Source: Leptospira kanakyensis | GTDB taxonomy: Bacteria; Spirochaetota; Leptospiria; Leptospirales; Leptospiraceae | NCBI RefSeq assembly: GCF_004769235.1 | Contig: NZ_RQFG01000010.1 | Location: 124,001-188,000 of the forward strand | DNA length: 64,000 nt | Direction of reading: 5' to 3' | Shown: positions 18,841 to 28,340 of the stretch, piece by piece | How the letters are laid out: the number at the start of each line of letters is the position of its first letter | Numbering within the stretch: the stretch's first letter is position 1 | Position numbers and translations under genes: made by a program | Notes under the pieces: model-generated | The model's database searches: none | The model's input: the letters and a program-made list of their open reading frames with translations, nothing else | Told to the model about the DNA's origin: nothing

Positions 18841-19605
18841 TTATCTAGCTGTTTTACCACCGTCAACCGGTATGACAGCTCCTGTGATAAATGCTGCCCC
18901 ATCAGTAGACAACCAGACACAAGTTTTGGCAACTTCTTCTGGAGTTGCCATTCTACCAAGAGCGTAAGATTTCATCCTTTCCTTTTTTACCTCTTCGGGG
19001 TTAGGAACATTTGCATAAAATACATCGTCCATTTCTGTTTGAATCCCACCAGGGCATAGGGCCACCACACGAATCCCGGCAGATCCGTACTCTAAGGCAG
19101 CAGACTTTGTGAGTCCGATGATCCCGTGTTTTGTCATGGAATAAGGACCCGCTTTTTCTTTTCCTCGAACACCCAATGCAGAAGAAACGTTGATGATGAC
19201 ACCACCTTTCCCTTGGCTTAGGAATTGTTTTAATTCAAATTGCATGGAAAGAAAGGTCCCTTTTAAGTTTACGTCCATCACAGAATCAAAAATATCTAAT
19301 GGATAATCTGCCGTTGCTTTCAGAACTCCAGAGATACCTGCATTATTGACCGCAACATCAATGGATCCATATTTAGAAACAATTGATTCAACAAAATTAC
19401 GAACTGCTTCCGATTGTGTGACATCACATCTAACAAACATTCCTGTCCCACCTTGTTTTTCAAGCAGGGCCAACGTTTCTTCGCCTTCTTGTTTCCTTCT
19501 TCCGCAAAACCCAACCACATAACCAGCGTTTGCAAATTCAAGAACAATGGATCTTCCTAGTCCCGAAGTTCCACCTGTCACTAATGCTACTTTTTTTCCG
19601 CTCAT
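18841..19605 (-). CDS. Short-chain dehydrogenase/reductase, FabG/glucose-dehydrogenase-like
   Basis: A 254-residue classical SDR. Cofactor motif TGGTSGLG is at residues 10-17, NNAG at about 89-92, serine in IINVSSALG, catalytic YSMTKHG (YxxxK), and the C-terminal GAVIPVDGGKTA typical of classical SDRs. CGRRK after the second strand suggests NADP(H) preference. Its start overlaps the PilZ gene stop as ATGA (19602-19605), and the kinase gene starts 9 bp after its end. Substrate unknown; FabG-type 3-oxoacyl reduction is one possibility given acpS in the same run. Confidence 0.88.
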   Translation of the reverse strand: MSGKKVALVTGGTSGLGRSIVLEFANAGYVVGFCGRRKQEGEETLALLEKQGGTGMFVRCDVTQSEAVRNFVESIVSKYGSIDVAVNNAGISGVLKATADYPLDIFDSVMDVNLKGTFLSMQFELKQFLSQGKGGVIINVSSALGVRGKEKAGPYSMTKHGIIGLTKSAALEYGSAGIRVVALCPGGIQTEMDDVFYANVPNPEEVKKERMKSYALGRMATPEEVAKTCVWLSTDGAAFITGAVIPVDGGKTAR

Positions 19606-20870
19606 TGGATTTCCCTTTCTTCGATCAATCGTCCGTAACGATTGATTGCTTCCTTTACATTTGCACGGTCGAGTTCAGAAATGGATTCAAAACGAAACCC
19701 AGCAAAAAAGGTGTCTTCATTATTATCGTCTTCTTTAACCCATAATAAAATACAAGTTCCGTGAACGAAACCGACAATATCGAAATGCATAAAAAATTCA
19801 AGTTGCCCGCTATTGGCTAAATCACCCGGATGGATTCCAGAACACCGCACCATAAATCCGGAACTGGAAATATTTTCAATTGTGGAGACAATATTACGTC
19901 CGTTTTCCCTAACCGAAATATTGTTTTTAAATTGATCCAAAATTCGAAACCTCGGATCAATTTCATACACTTCTTCCTGCGTGCTTTTTAAGCGTTTGTA
20001 TACTTTTAAGGGCAAGATACTAGCAGCCATTTCAATGCGAGTGATTTCTTGATTTTCCTGATAGGCAGTGATTTCCAACTTCGAATAATTCCAATACCCT
20101 GATTTGCTATATTTTAACTCTTTTGCAATGGCACGAAGTTTGATCGGCATATTCATCTTCGCATATTGGAAAAATTCCGAATTTAAATATAACAATAAAA
20201 AGGTGACACCTTCAAAGGGAACTTTTCCATACATGTGATTACAAGAAATTCCAAATTGTCTGGCAGCTTCTACAATCTGCATACCTGAAATATGTTTTAG
20301 ATTGGGTGGTGAAAAAAATTTATGACTAGGAGGAACATAAAGATTTGCAAAAAAAGTATCTTTTTTAGGAATTTCTTCAAAGGGTTCGAAGATTGCGGAG
20401 ATTTTTGACTTCTCTACATTCCCAACATAGTAGTCCCTACGTTTGATAATTTGAAGGATTCGAATTTCATCGGATTCGGTGACTTTATCGTTTAAAACAT
20501 AACTCTGTAAATCTGAATCAAAATGGTAGAATGTACTAATAAAATCCTTTTGTGTATCATCGATATCCGCTTCTGCTAAAATTCTTTCAGCAGATTCTTT
20601 ACGAATTCGATACGGAATGGTTTTGAGTTGGTAATGTGATCCACTAGTATCTTGTCTTTTTGCGTAGTATTGTAGCAGAAAGTCAATTTCTTCAGGTTTA
20701 AGTTTAGGAAAAACATGTTCTTCCATGACAACTGCAGTGATCATCCGAGGAAGAGCACGTCGTATGTTCGAAACAAAACTATCGTCTTGGAAATAGGTTC
20801 GAGTGTATCGTTTATCGAGAGGTAAAACTGCGGGGAATTCTTCTTTTTCAAAAACCTTCATATGAATCAA
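19602..20870 (-). CDS. PilZ-domain protein (Leptospira-type)
   Basis: A 422-residue cytoplasmic protein. The C-terminal 100 residues resemble PilZ: FKNNISVRENGRNIVSTIENISSSGFMVRC, with the NISSSG stretch equivalent to the (D/N)xSxxG c-di-GMP contact. The first half of the PilZ RxxxR motif is not clear. The N-terminal 300 residues are unrecognised; from memory they resemble a family largely confined to Leptospira and labelled DUF1577. It may sense cyclic di-GMP. The start at 20870 has an alternative Met four codons in. It is the first gene of the long minus-strand run and follows a possible promoter at 20932-20961. Confidence 0.7.
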   Translation of the reverse strand: MIHMKVFEKEEFPAVLPLDKRYTRTYFQDDSFVSNIRRALPRMITAVVMEEHVFPKLKPEEIDFLLQYYAKRQDTSGSHYQLKTIPYRIRKESAERILAEADIDDTQKDFISTFYHFDSDLQSYVLNDKVTESDEIRILQIIKRRDYYVGNVEKSKISAIFEPFEEIPKKDTFFANLYVPPSHKFFSPPNLKHISGMQIVEAARQFGISCNHMYGKVPFEGVTFLLLYLNSEFFQYAKMNMPIKLRAIAKELKYSKSGYWNYSKLEITAYQENQEITRIEMAASILPLKVYKRLKSTQEEVYEIDPRFRILDQFKNNISVRENGRNIVSTIENISSSGFMVRCSGIHPGDLANSGQLEFFMHFDIVGFVHGTCILLWVKEDDNNEDTFFAGFRFESISELDRANVKEAINRYGRLIEEREIQ

Positions 20871-20931
20871 CCGGAAATCTGTTCTAGGGTTCGTCCGTAG
20901 ATTCCGATAGGATAGAATTCAGCGCAACTAA

Positions 20932-20961
20932 ATTAACAAGGAATTGACAAATTTATGTCAA
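20932..20961 (-). promoter_or_regulatory. Possible sigma70-type promoter for the PilZ-led gene run
   Basis: On the minus strand TTGACA (20961-20956) is followed 18 bp later by GTTAAT (20937-20932; four of six matches to TATAAT), placing transcription start about 55 bp before the PilZ gene. The -35 element is one arm of an inverted repeat TTGACA-N6-TGTCAA at 20944-20961, which could also be an operator. Confidence 0.35.
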
Positions 20962-20963
20962 GT

Positions 20964-21395
20964 TCACCTAACTATAGTTACTGAACATGGTGCATAGTGC
21001 ACAACACGATCAGATACACTTCCCATAATGAATCTTCCTAAAATTCCATGACCTCGGCTTCCAATCACAATTAAGTCTGCATTTTCTTTTTCAGCAAGTT
21101 TGCATATTTCTTCAGCAGGATATCCTTCTAGAATCACACGTTCCCATTTTACGGTTGTCTCATCCAAAATGGGATGTATTTTTTCAAAACGTTGCTCAGA
21201 GATCCATTTCACGCGGTCTTTGCCCGCAGGTGCTGCATCGTAATACCCTGGTAAAGGACCAAAATCCTCAATCACTTCCACGATATAACATTTTGCATTA
21301 CTTGCTTTTGCGATTGCTAAACCAAATTCTAACGCTTTGGCAGAACTAGGAGAACCATCGATGGGGATGATCAGTTTTTGAATCAATTTTTCCAT
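20964..21395 (-). CDS. Universal stress protein (UspA family)
   Basis: A 143-residue single Usp domain. It starts with [19 protein letters not shown] (Asp of the ATP site) and ends with the full ATP-binding signature [32 protein letters not shown], which fits G-2x-G-9x-G(S/T). It is therefore probably of the ATP-binding UspFG type. The gene appears to be monocistronic, with about 95 bp to the PilZ gene and 105 bp to potC. Stress link is from the family; no specific role can be inferred. Confidence 0.93.
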   Translation of the reverse strand: MEKLIQKLIIPIDGSPSSAKALEFGLAIAKASNAKCYIVEVIEDFGPLPGYYDAAPAGKDRVKWISEQRFEKIHPILDETTVKWERVILEGYPAEEICKLAEKENADLIVIGSRGHGILGRFIMGSVSDRVVHYAPCSVTIVR

Positions 21396-21500
21396 ACAAG
21401 AATTCTACCATCTTCTCCCGTTTGGGAAAGTGAAATTCCTTTGATAAATGTCAAAATCTAATAATCAAAACCTGTTTTTATGCAAGCCGTTTGAGTGGGA

Positions 21501-22307
21501 TTATTTTTTCCCACCCTCATCTTCTTTGGTTAAGTAATAAGCGGCAAGAATCGGCAATGTTGTGACAAGAATCACAAATACCGCAACCACATTTGTGACT
21601 GGCCTTTGTCTCGGACGAATGAATTCTGTTAACATCCAAATGGGAACTGTGGATTGTTGGCCCGCCGTAAACGTAGTCACAATCACTTCATCAAAGGATA
21701 ATGCAAAGGATAACATTCCGCCAGCTAACAACGCTGTAGCGATATTTGGCAAAATCACAAATCGGAATGTTTGCCATGGGTTAGCACCTAAGTCCATGGA
21801 TGCCTCTACCATAGAATGAGAACTTCTGCGAAGTCTTGCTAAAACATTATTATACACTGTCACAATACAAAAAGTGGCATGGGCAATCACAATGGTCCAA
21901 GTGCTAAACGGAATTCCAAAAAGAGACATGGCAGACCGAAGAGAAATCCCTGTCACAATTCCCGGCAAAGCAATCGGCAGAATCACAAGAAAGGAAATCA
22001 CTTCTCTTCCAAAAAACTTACTACGATACACAGCAAGGCAAGCCAAGGTTCCAAGGATGATAGCCATAATTGTTGAAATGGTAGCAACTTGTGAAGAAAG
22101 GATAATGGCTTCCCAAATATCATTTCTTTCCCAAGCTACCCCAAACCACTTGAGTGTAAATCCTGGTAACGGAAATTGGAATGTTTTTTCATCTGTAGAA
22201 AAAGCATACATGATGATGATAAAGAGAGGGATATGAATAAAGAGGAACCCAAGGGTGGTGGCAACTTTTAGTCCGATGGTTCCGAGATTCCATTTAGAGG
22301 GCATCAA
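21501..22307 (-). CDS. potC: Polyamine ABC transporter permease PotC
   Basis: A 268-residue inner-membrane permease with six hydrophobic segments. The EAA loop EASMDLGANPWQTFRFVILPNI, split across about residues 168-189, contacts the ATPase. SFDEVIVTTFTAGQQSTVPIWM is the characteristic late PotC/YdcV motif. Its reading frame overlaps the potB gene end by 14 bp, so the two are coupled. It is last in the potD-A-B-C order. Import of spermidine or putrescine is inferred from the family; the exact polyamine is open. Confidence 0.9.
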   Translation of the reverse strand: MMPSKWNLGTIGLKVATTLGFLFIHIPLFIIIMYAFSTDEKTFQFPLPGFTLKWFGVAWERNDIWEAIILSSQVATISTIMAIILGTLACLAVYRSKFFGREVISFLVILPIALPGIVTGISLRSAMSLFGIPFSTWTIVIAHATFCIVTVYNNVLARLRRSSHSMVEASMDLGANPWQTFRFVILPNIATALLAGGMLSFALSFDEVIVTTFTAGQQSTVPIWMLTEFIRPRQRPVTNVVAVFVILVTTLPILAAYYLTKEDEGGKK

Positions 22308-23211
22308 AGGCTCCTAATCGTTTTGCGATCATGAGGTAAACCATCATAATGATGATGGGGATTACAGAAAAAGCAGCCGCCAAAGGGATGTTACCTGCTG
22401 TTCCTTGGTGTGTATAAACCGCCATCCCAATAAAATAACTGGAGTTTCCAATGATGGTAGGGATGATATAGTCACCTAATGTGAGTGAGAAGGTAAAAAT
22501 AGAACCCGCCACCACTCCCGGAAATGCTAATGGCAATATCACTTTTCGAAAGGTTTGAGAAGGCCCACCGCCCAAATCGGAGGATGCCTCAAGTAAGGAT
22601 TTAGGAATTCGTTCTAATGATGCTTGGATCGGAAGGATCATATAAGGAAGCCAGATATAAACAAAAACAAGAAACATTCCAATGTAAGAGAATGACAAAG
22701 AAGTTCCACCAATCACAGGAATGGAAAGAATCACATCGAGCACATGCAGAAGCCCAAGTTCGTTCAAAATCCATGTAAGGATTCCTTCTTTTGCCATAAT
22801 CAGTTTCCAGGAGTAAACTTTCACAAGATAACTCGACCAAAGAGGTAACATCACTCCCAAATATAAAATGGGTTTTAGTTTAGGACCAGCATACATCGCC
22901 ATATAATAAGCAATCGGAAAGGCAATGATGGCACTCACAATCGTAACAGTAAAAGCCATGGTTGTCGTACGAATGATGATATCCCAATTCGTACTTTGGC
23001 GAAACAGATCATAATAAGATTCTAAAGTAAATTCTCGTTTGATCACTCCTGAGAAAGAATCAATGGAGAAAAAACTTTGGATGAGGAGAGTGAAAAGCGA
23101 ACCCAAGTACACAACCCCAAGCCAAATGAGAAGGGGTGCGAGTAATAAAAAGATCGCAAGGCCTTTCCGATAGAATAAAAAGGTAAAAAACTTATCAAAG
23201 GTACTAGTCAT
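22294..23211 (-). CDS. potB: Polyamine ABC transporter permease PotB
   Basis: A 305-residue inner-membrane permease, six transmembrane segments after a short N-terminal tail. The EAA loop is EASSDLGGGPSQTFRKVILP. SLTLGDYIIPTIIGN is typical of PotB/PotH. It pairs with PotC to form the channel. It follows potA by 10 bp and overlaps potC by 14 bp. Substrate class is inferred from all four subunits together. Confidence 0.9.
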   Translation of the reverse strand: MTSTFDKFFTFLFYRKGLAIFLLLAPLLIWLGVVYLGSLFTLLIQSFFSIDSFSGVIKREFTLESYYDLFRQSTNWDIIIRTTTMAFTVTIVSAIIAFPIAYYMAMYAGPKLKPILYLGVMLPLWSSYLVKVYSWKLIMAKEGILTWILNELGLLHVLDVILSIPVIGGTSLSFSYIGMFLVFVYIWLPYMILPIQASLERIPKSLLEASSDLGGGPSQTFRKVILPLAFPGVVAGSIFTFSLTLGDYIIPTIIGNSSYFIGMAVYTHQGTAGNIPLAAAFSVIPIIIMMVYLMIAKRLGAFDAL

Positions 23212-23221
23212 TTACAAATCC

Positions 23222-24247
23222 TTAAAGTAAATGCATGTCAGAATCTTTCCAACCTACAAGGACTTCGGAACCAACAGCAATGTTCTCTGCCGATATTTTT
23301 AGATTTTGAGTGGAAGCAATGATACGAGATCCATTCGGAGTTTCAAAATGCATTTTGGATGTGGCTCCCGAATACACTTGGCTTTTGAGAATTGCTTTAA
23401 AGGTTCTATATCCTGTGGAGTGATTGTCTTCTTTTGCGTTAGCAAATACATGGACTCGTTCTGGACGAATCATACCTTTTCCATTTTGACCCGTGAGCCT
23501 TTTGGTTTCTTCCACAGAAAGGATATTAGAAGTCCCTACAAAGTTGGCAACGAATTCGGTTTTTGGCCTGTCATACAATTCTTCTGGTGTCGCAATTTGC
23601 TCCACCTTACCTTTGTTAAAGACGGCAATTCGATCCGACATCGAAAGTGCTTCTTCTTGGTCGTGAGTGACAAAGATAAAAGTAATCCCTACTTCTTTTT
23701 GGATGGCCTTGAGTTCCAATTGCATCTCTTCTCTGAGTTTTAAATCAAGTGCACCAAGAGGTTCATCGAGAAGTAATACCCCTGGACGATTGATGAGGGC
23801 CCTTGCCAAAGCAATCCTTTGCCTTTGCCCTCCTGATAATTCAGAAGGTTTACGATTTCCCACATCGGGCAATCGAACCATAGCAAGCATCTCCGATACT
23901 CTTTGATTGATTTCGTTTGTATTTGTTTTTTTGATTTTTAATCCATACCCAACATTTTCCGCAACCGTCATGTGGGGGAATAAAGCATAGTCTTGAAAGA
24001 CTGTGTTCACATTTCTTTTGTAAGGCGGGATGCCAGTGACATCAACACCTTCCAAAAGAACCCTTCCTGAAGTCGTATCCTGAAACCCTGCCACCATACG
24101 GAGACAGGTTGTTTTTCCCGACCCGGAAGGGCCTAACATCGAAAAGAATTCACCTTTTCTAATCCCGAAGGAGACATCATCCACCGCTATAAATTGGTCG
24201 AATTTCCTTGTTACATTTTGAAATTCAACATCGTAAACTTGGTCCAT
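23222..24247 (-). CDS. potA: Polyamine ABC transporter ATP-binding protein PotA
   Basis: A 341-residue ABC ATPase. Walker A is GPSGSGKTT near residues 39-47, the signature is LSGGQRQRIALARAL, Walker B is LLLDEPLGALD, and the switch histidine is in FVTHDQEE. A C-terminal TOBE-type regulatory domain (MIRPERVHVFANAKEDNHS...) fits PotA length. It energises import through PotB/PotC. It lies between potD (35 bp) and potB (10 bp). Confidence 0.93.
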   Translation of the reverse strand: MDQVYDVEFQNVTRKFDQFIAVDDVSFGIRKGEFFSMLGPSGSGKTTCLRMVAGFQDTTSGRVLLEGVDVTGIPPYKRNVNTVFQDYALFPHMTVAENVGYGLKIKKTNTNEINQRVSEMLAMVRLPDVGNRKPSELSGGQRQRIALARALINRPGVLLLDEPLGALDLKLREEMQLELKAIQKEVGITFIFVTHDQEEALSMSDRIAVFNKGKVEQIATPEELYDRPKTEFVANFVGTSNILSVEETKRLTGQNGKGMIRPERVHVFANAKEDNHSTGYRTFKAILKSQVYSGATSKMHFETPNGSRIIASTQNLKISAENIAVGSEVLVGWKDSDMHLL

Positions 24248-24282
24248 TCCTTCTCCTTCAGAACTTTTATAATGTTAGGATC

Positions 24283-25452
24283 TTATTTACTTCCAATGAT
24301 GGAAATATAGTCTTCAGCCCATTTTTTGTAAGGTATACATTTTCTTCCACCGGAACAATCTTCTTTTGGAGTTCTCCAGAAAGAGATTTTTTCAAAGTTA
24401 TTGAATCCGTTAACCGCACAACCTGTGTCTCCAAGAAGAGCGTTTCCTTTACAAGCAGAAGGAACAGAAGGCACTGATCCAAACCAAGAAGCAAGGTCTC
24501 CTTGTACTTTTGGAGAAAGTGAATGTTCTAACCATTTGTATGCACAGTTTACGTGTTTTGAATCTTTATGAAGCATTGTGCTGTCTGCCCAACCAGTCGC
24601 ACCCTCTTTCGGAACGATAGAAGCTACCGGTTGTTTTTCACTGACAAGTAAGTTCACTTGGAATGGCCATGTAGAAGAAGCAACAAGTCCTTCTTTTTTA
24701 AAGTCATCCACTTGTACCATCGCATCATGCCAATACTTTGGAACGAGTTGTCTTTGTTTTTTTAATAATTCAATGACGGCTGCATATTGTTTCTCATCCA
24801 ATTCATAAGGATCTTGGATTCCAAGTTCTGGTTTAGCTTGTTTTAAATATAAAGCAGCATCTGCAATGTAGATTGGACCATCAAATGCTTGTACGCGACC
24901 TTTGTTTGATTTTCCATCAGCCAATACTTGTTCTTCAAAAACAACATTCCAACTAGTTGGTGCTTTTTTGAAAACTTTAGTATTGTACATAAGAACGTTT
25001 GGACCCCATTGGTAAGGAACACCGTAATGTTTTCCTTCCACTGTATGCCAAGGAGCATTTTGCAAACGAGAGTCTACGTTTTTCCAACTAGGGATAAGGT
25101 CTGTATTGATTTCTTGAACCTTTCCACCAGCAACCAATCGTAACGATGCATCACCAGATGCAGTCACAAGATCAAATCCACCTTCATTCATGAGTGCTAC
25201 CATCTCGTCAGATGTAGCGGCAGTTTTTACATTTACTTTACAGCCAGAACTTTTTTCAAATTCAGTGACCCAGTCATATCCTTTGTCTGTTTCACCACGT
25301 TCAATGTACCCCGGCCAAGCAACGATGGAAACTTCTCCTTCGCCTTGTCCGATTTCGGAAACCTTTGTTTCTTTTTTGCCGCAGGCAACCGCAAATGCGA
25401 TTGAGAGAACTGCAACAGAAGAAATCACTCGTTTGTATGAATCGAATTTCAT
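24283..25452 (-). CDS. potD: Polyamine-binding lipoprotein, PotD/PotF-like
   Basis: A 389-residue substrate-binding protein, lipid-anchored through the cysteine of AFAVACGKK. The mature protein begins with VSIVAWPGYIERG, characteristic of the PotD/PotF class. Other matches are GFDLVTASGDASLRLVAGGKVQEI, GVPYQWGPNVLMYN, and ANCA-type CAYKWLEHSLSPKVQ near the C-terminus. It delivers a polyamine to PotABC. Whether it prefers putrescine or spermidine is not deducible, but the divergent catabolic genes favour putrescine. First gene of the pot operon, with a 138-bp divergent region to gabD. Confidence 0.88.
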   Translation of the reverse strand: MKFDSYKRVISSVAVLSIAFAVACGKKETKVSEIGQGEGEVSIVAWPGYIERGETDKGYDWVTEFEKSSGCKVNVKTAATSDEMVALMNEGGFDLVTASGDASLRLVAGGKVQEINTDLIPSWKNVDSRLQNAPWHTVEGKHYGVPYQWGPNVLMYNTKVFKKAPTSWNVVFEEQVLADGKSNKGRVQAFDGPIYIADAALYLKQAKPELGIQDPYELDEKQYAAVIELLKKQRQLVPKYWHDAMVQVDDFKKEGLVASSTWPFQVNLLVSEKQPVASIVPKEGATGWADSTMLHKDSKHVNCAYKWLEHSLSPKVQGDLASWFGSVPSVPSACKGNALLGDTGCAVNGFNNFEKISFWRTPKEDCSGGRKCIPYKKWAEDYISIIGSK

Positions 25453-25590
25453 AAACCTATGTGCTCCTGGTTTTACTTATGTCAGGAATTAGATACCAAG
25501 AATTCAAAATTAAGCAACCACTTCCTAGGTTTTCAAAAAAAAGGTAGGAATTTTTCTGCGGTGGGATTTCGATGAAAGCACAGGTTTCGT
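25453..25590. promoter_or_regulatory. Divergent control region between pot and gab genes
   Basis: This 138-bp gap must carry promoters for both directions. An inverted repeat TTCCTA (25522-25527) / TAGGAA (25545-25550) with a 17-bp A/T-rich centre sits in the middle. It is a candidate operator for one regulator acting on both uptake and breakdown. I see no gene and no convincing -10/-35 pair. Confidence 0.3.
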
Positions 25591-27048
25591 ATGAAATATA
25601 TCAAAGATAAAGACCTTTTCCGACAAGAAAACTTCATCGGTGGGGTATGGTGCCCTGCAGAAAACAAAAAAGAAATTTTAGTACATAACCCCGCAAACGG
25701 CGAAATCATCGGAAACATCCCTCACTCCGAAGAAAAAGATACAGCGAACGCAATTCGTTCTGCGAAACTAGCACTTGCTGATTGGAAATCACGACCTGCA
25801 AAAGAAAGAGCAGGAATTTTACGCAAATGGTTCCAACTCATGATGGACAACCAAGAAGATTTGGCTCTCATCATGACACAAGAACAAGGAAAGCCACTAA
25901 CAGAAGCTAGGGGAGAGATAGCTTATGCTGCATCGTACATAGAATGGTTCGGAGAAGAAGCAAAACGTTCTTATGGTGATATCATTCCTTCTCATAGAAA
26001 GGACACAAGGATTCTTGTTTTAAAAGAACCCATTGGTGTAGTGGGAACCATCACACCTTGGAATTTTCCAGCAGCCATGCTTGCAAGAAAAGTAGCTCCG
26101 GCACTCGCCGCAGGTTGCACTGTGGTGTCGAAACCAGCAGAACTCACACCCTACTCTGCACTAGCCATGGCAGTTCTTGCGGAAAGAGCGGGACTTCCTA
26201 AAGGCGTCTGGAACGTGTTAGTTGGTGATCCAATCAAAATTGGTAAAACCATTTTAGAAAGTAAAGAAGTTCGTAAACTGAGTTTTACAGGTTCCACAAA
26301 TACAGGAATTTATTTGATGGAAAAATCAGCTGCTACCTTAAAAAAACTCTCACTCGAGTTAGGTGGGAATGCACCATTTATTGTTTTTGAAGATGCCGAC
26401 ATGGATGAGGCCGTGAAAGGTGCCATGCTTTCTAAATATAGAAATACAGGACAAACTTGCGTTTGTGTGAATCGTTTTCTTGTCCAGGCATCCGTCGCTG
26501 AAGTGTTTGCAAAAAAATTGGCAGACAAAGCCAAGGAGCTAGTGGTTGCCAATGGAATGGAACCGAACGCACAACAAGGCCCACTCATAAACGATGCGGC
26601 TCTCGAAAAAGTAAAATCTCATATTTCCGATGCGGTTTCCAAAGGAGCAAAAATTCTCACTGGCGGAAAAGAACATACCCTCGGTGGTAATTTTTTTGAA
26701 CCGACTGTGCTTTATCCCGTAAACTCTTCCATGGTTGTCACAAAAGAAGAAACCTTTGGTCCAGTCTCTTGTATCCAAACCTTCCAAACCGAAGAAGAAG
26801 CTGTCCAATTGGCCAACGACACAGACTTTGGACTCGCTTCTTATTTGTATACAAAAGACATGGCTAGACTTTTTAGAGTCGCCGAACAACTGGAATACGG
26901 AATGGTGGGAATTAACGAAGGACTCATTTCTTCAGAACAAGTTCCCTTCGGTGGTGTCAAATTCTCTGGAATGGGACGAGAAGGCTCTAAATACGGACTC
27001 GATGATTATACAGTAACCAAATATCTCTGCCTCGGAGGAATCACATGA
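25591..27048 (+). CDS. gabD: Succinate-semialdehyde dehydrogenase
   Basis: A 485-residue aldehyde dehydrogenase that oxidises succinate semialdehyde to succinate with NAD(P)+. Motifs: GVVGTITPWNFPAAMLARK, FTGSTNTGIYLM, catalytic general base in LELGGNAPFIVF, and nucleophile in NTGQTCVCVNR near residue 290, with a second Cys two positions on as in GabD enzymes. The C-terminal PFGGVKFSGMGREGSKYGLDDY is GabD-like. Length is standard. The stop overlaps the gabT start (ATGA at 27045-27048). It is the first gene of the GABA cluster. Confidence 0.9.
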   Translation: MKYIKDKDLFRQENFIGGVWCPAENKKEILVHNPANGEIIGNIPHSEEKDTANAIRSAKLALADWKSRPAKERAGILRKWFQLMMDNQEDLALIMTQEQGKPLTEARGEIAYAASYIEWFGEEAKRSYGDIIPSHRKDTRILVLKEPIGVVGTITPWNFPAAMLARKVAPALAAGCTVVSKPAELTPYSALAMAVLAERAGLPKGVWNVLVGDPIKIGKTILESKEVRKLSFTGSTNTGIYLMEKSAATLKKLSLELGGNAPFIVFEDADMDEAVKGAMLSKYRNTGQTCVCVNRFLVQASVAEVFAKKLADKAKELVVANGMEPNAQQGPLINDAALEKVKSHISDAVSKGAKILTGGKEHTLGGNFFEPTVLYPVNSSMVVTKEETFGPVSCIQTFQTEEEAVQLANDTDFGLASYLYTKDMARLFRVAEQLEYGMVGINEGLISSEQVPFGGVKFSGMGREGSKYGLDDYTVTKYLCLGGIT

Positions 27049-28334
27049 CGGGCAATCAAAAACAAAGCAACCAAACCCTTTGGGAAAGAAGACTTGCAAA
27101 CGTACCGCGAGGTGTTACAACCGCCTATCCAGTGTTTGCCGAAAAAGCAAAGAATGCAGAAATTTGGGATATTGAAGGAAAACGGTTCATTGACTTTGGG
27201 GGTGGAATTGGTGTCCAAAACACTGGCCATTGCCATCCGAAAGTAGTCGCTGCCATCCATAAACAAGTGGACCAAGTGCTTCACACTGCCTTTCAAATTA
27301 TGCCTTATGAACCTTATATCGTTCTTGCAGAAAAACTAAATGCCAAAGCACCGATTGAGGGAGGAGCAAAAACCATCCTTTTCTCTTCCGGTGCCGAAGC
27401 TCTAGAAAACGCCGTAAAAATTGCAAGAGCCGCTACGGGACGACCAGGGATCATTAGTTTTCTCGGTGGATTTCATGGAAGAACCATGATGGCCCTGGCT
27501 CTCACAGGAAAAGTAGTTCCTTATAAAAAAGGTTTTGGCCCCTTTGCAAGCGATGTTTACCACATTCCTTTTCCTATGGAATACCATGGTGTGACAGAAG
27601 ACGACTCTATCAAAGCCCTAAACAATTTGTTCAAAGCAGACATTGATCCTTCTCGAGTGGCGGCCATTGCCATCGAACCCGTGCAAGGTGAAGGTGGATT
27701 CTATATTGCCTCTCCAAGTTTTTTAAAAAAACTCAGAGCCATTTGTGATGAACATGGAATCCTTCTCATTGCTGATGAAGTACAGTCAGGGTTTGCAAGA
27801 ACAGGAAAACTGTTTGCGATCGAACATTCAGGAATCAAACCAGACCTCATCACGACTGCAAAATCACTCGCAGCCGGGATGCCTCTTTCTGCCGTGATCG
27901 GAAAAACTTCGATTATGGATGCAGTAGAACCTGGGGGACTCGGCGGAACCTATGCCGGAAACCCAGTCGCTTGTGCAGCAGGAATTGCTGTGATGGATCT
28001 CATCGAAGAAGAAGGGATTTTAGAAAAATCAGTCAAACTCGGAAAACTATTGGTAAGCGAACTAAACGAAATCAAAAAAACCTATCCTCATATTGGCGAA
28101 ATACGCGGATTAGGTGCTATGGTTGCGTTTGAACTAGTAGAAAATGGGGACGCAAACAAACCATCTGCCGATTTAGCAAAAAAACTAACCGCCAAAGCAT
28201 TAGAACATGGACTTGTTTTACTTTCTTGTGGTGTGTATGGAAACGTAATCAGAATCCTTGTTCCCATTACCGCAGAAGAGTCCATTGTCAAAGAAGGCCT
28301 AAGTATCATAACAAAATCACTAAAGGAAATTTAA
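27045..28334 (+). CDS. gabT: 4-aminobutyrate aminotransferase
   Basis: A 429-residue class III PLP aminotransferase that moves the amino group of GABA to 2-oxoglutarate, giving succinate semialdehyde. Motifs: FIDFGGGIGVQNTGHCHPKV, SSGAEALENAVKIARAATGRPG, FHGRTMMALALTGK, EPVQGEGGFY, LIADEVQSGFARTGK and the PLP lysine in TTAKSLAAGMPLSAVIG near residue 272. GTYAGNPVACAA also matches GabT. Closely related enzymes accept putrescine or aminovalerate, so the substrate range may be wider. Flanked by gabD (4-bp overlap) and an aminobutyraldehyde dehydrogenase (6 bp). Confidence 0.9.
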   Translation: MTGNQKQSNQTLWERRLANVPRGVTTAYPVFAEKAKNAEIWDIEGKRFIDFGGGIGVQNTGHCHPKVVAAIHKQVDQVLHTAFQIMPYEPYIVLAEKLNAKAPIEGGAKTILFSSGAEALENAVKIARAATGRPGIISFLGGFHGRTMMALALTGKVVPYKKGFGPFASDVYHIPFPMEYHGVTEDDSIKALNNLFKADIDPSRVAAIAIEPVQGEGGFYIASPSFLKKLRAICDEHGILLIADEVQSGFARTGKLFAIEHSGIKPDLITTAKSLAAGMPLSAVIGKTSIMDAVEPGGLGGTYAGNPVACAAGIAVMDLIEEEGILEKSVKLGKLLVSELNEIKKTYPHIGEIRGLGAMVAFELVENGDANKPSADLAKKLTAKALEHGLVLLSCGVYGNVIRILVPITAEESIVKEGLSIITKSLKEI

Positions 28335-28340
28335 TACGGC

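Noticed and set aside
21495..21514. GTGGGA/TCCCAC hairpin over the potC stop
   Set aside because: The stem is not followed by a T-run on the minus strand; the run of T lies in the loop. Not convincing as a terminator.
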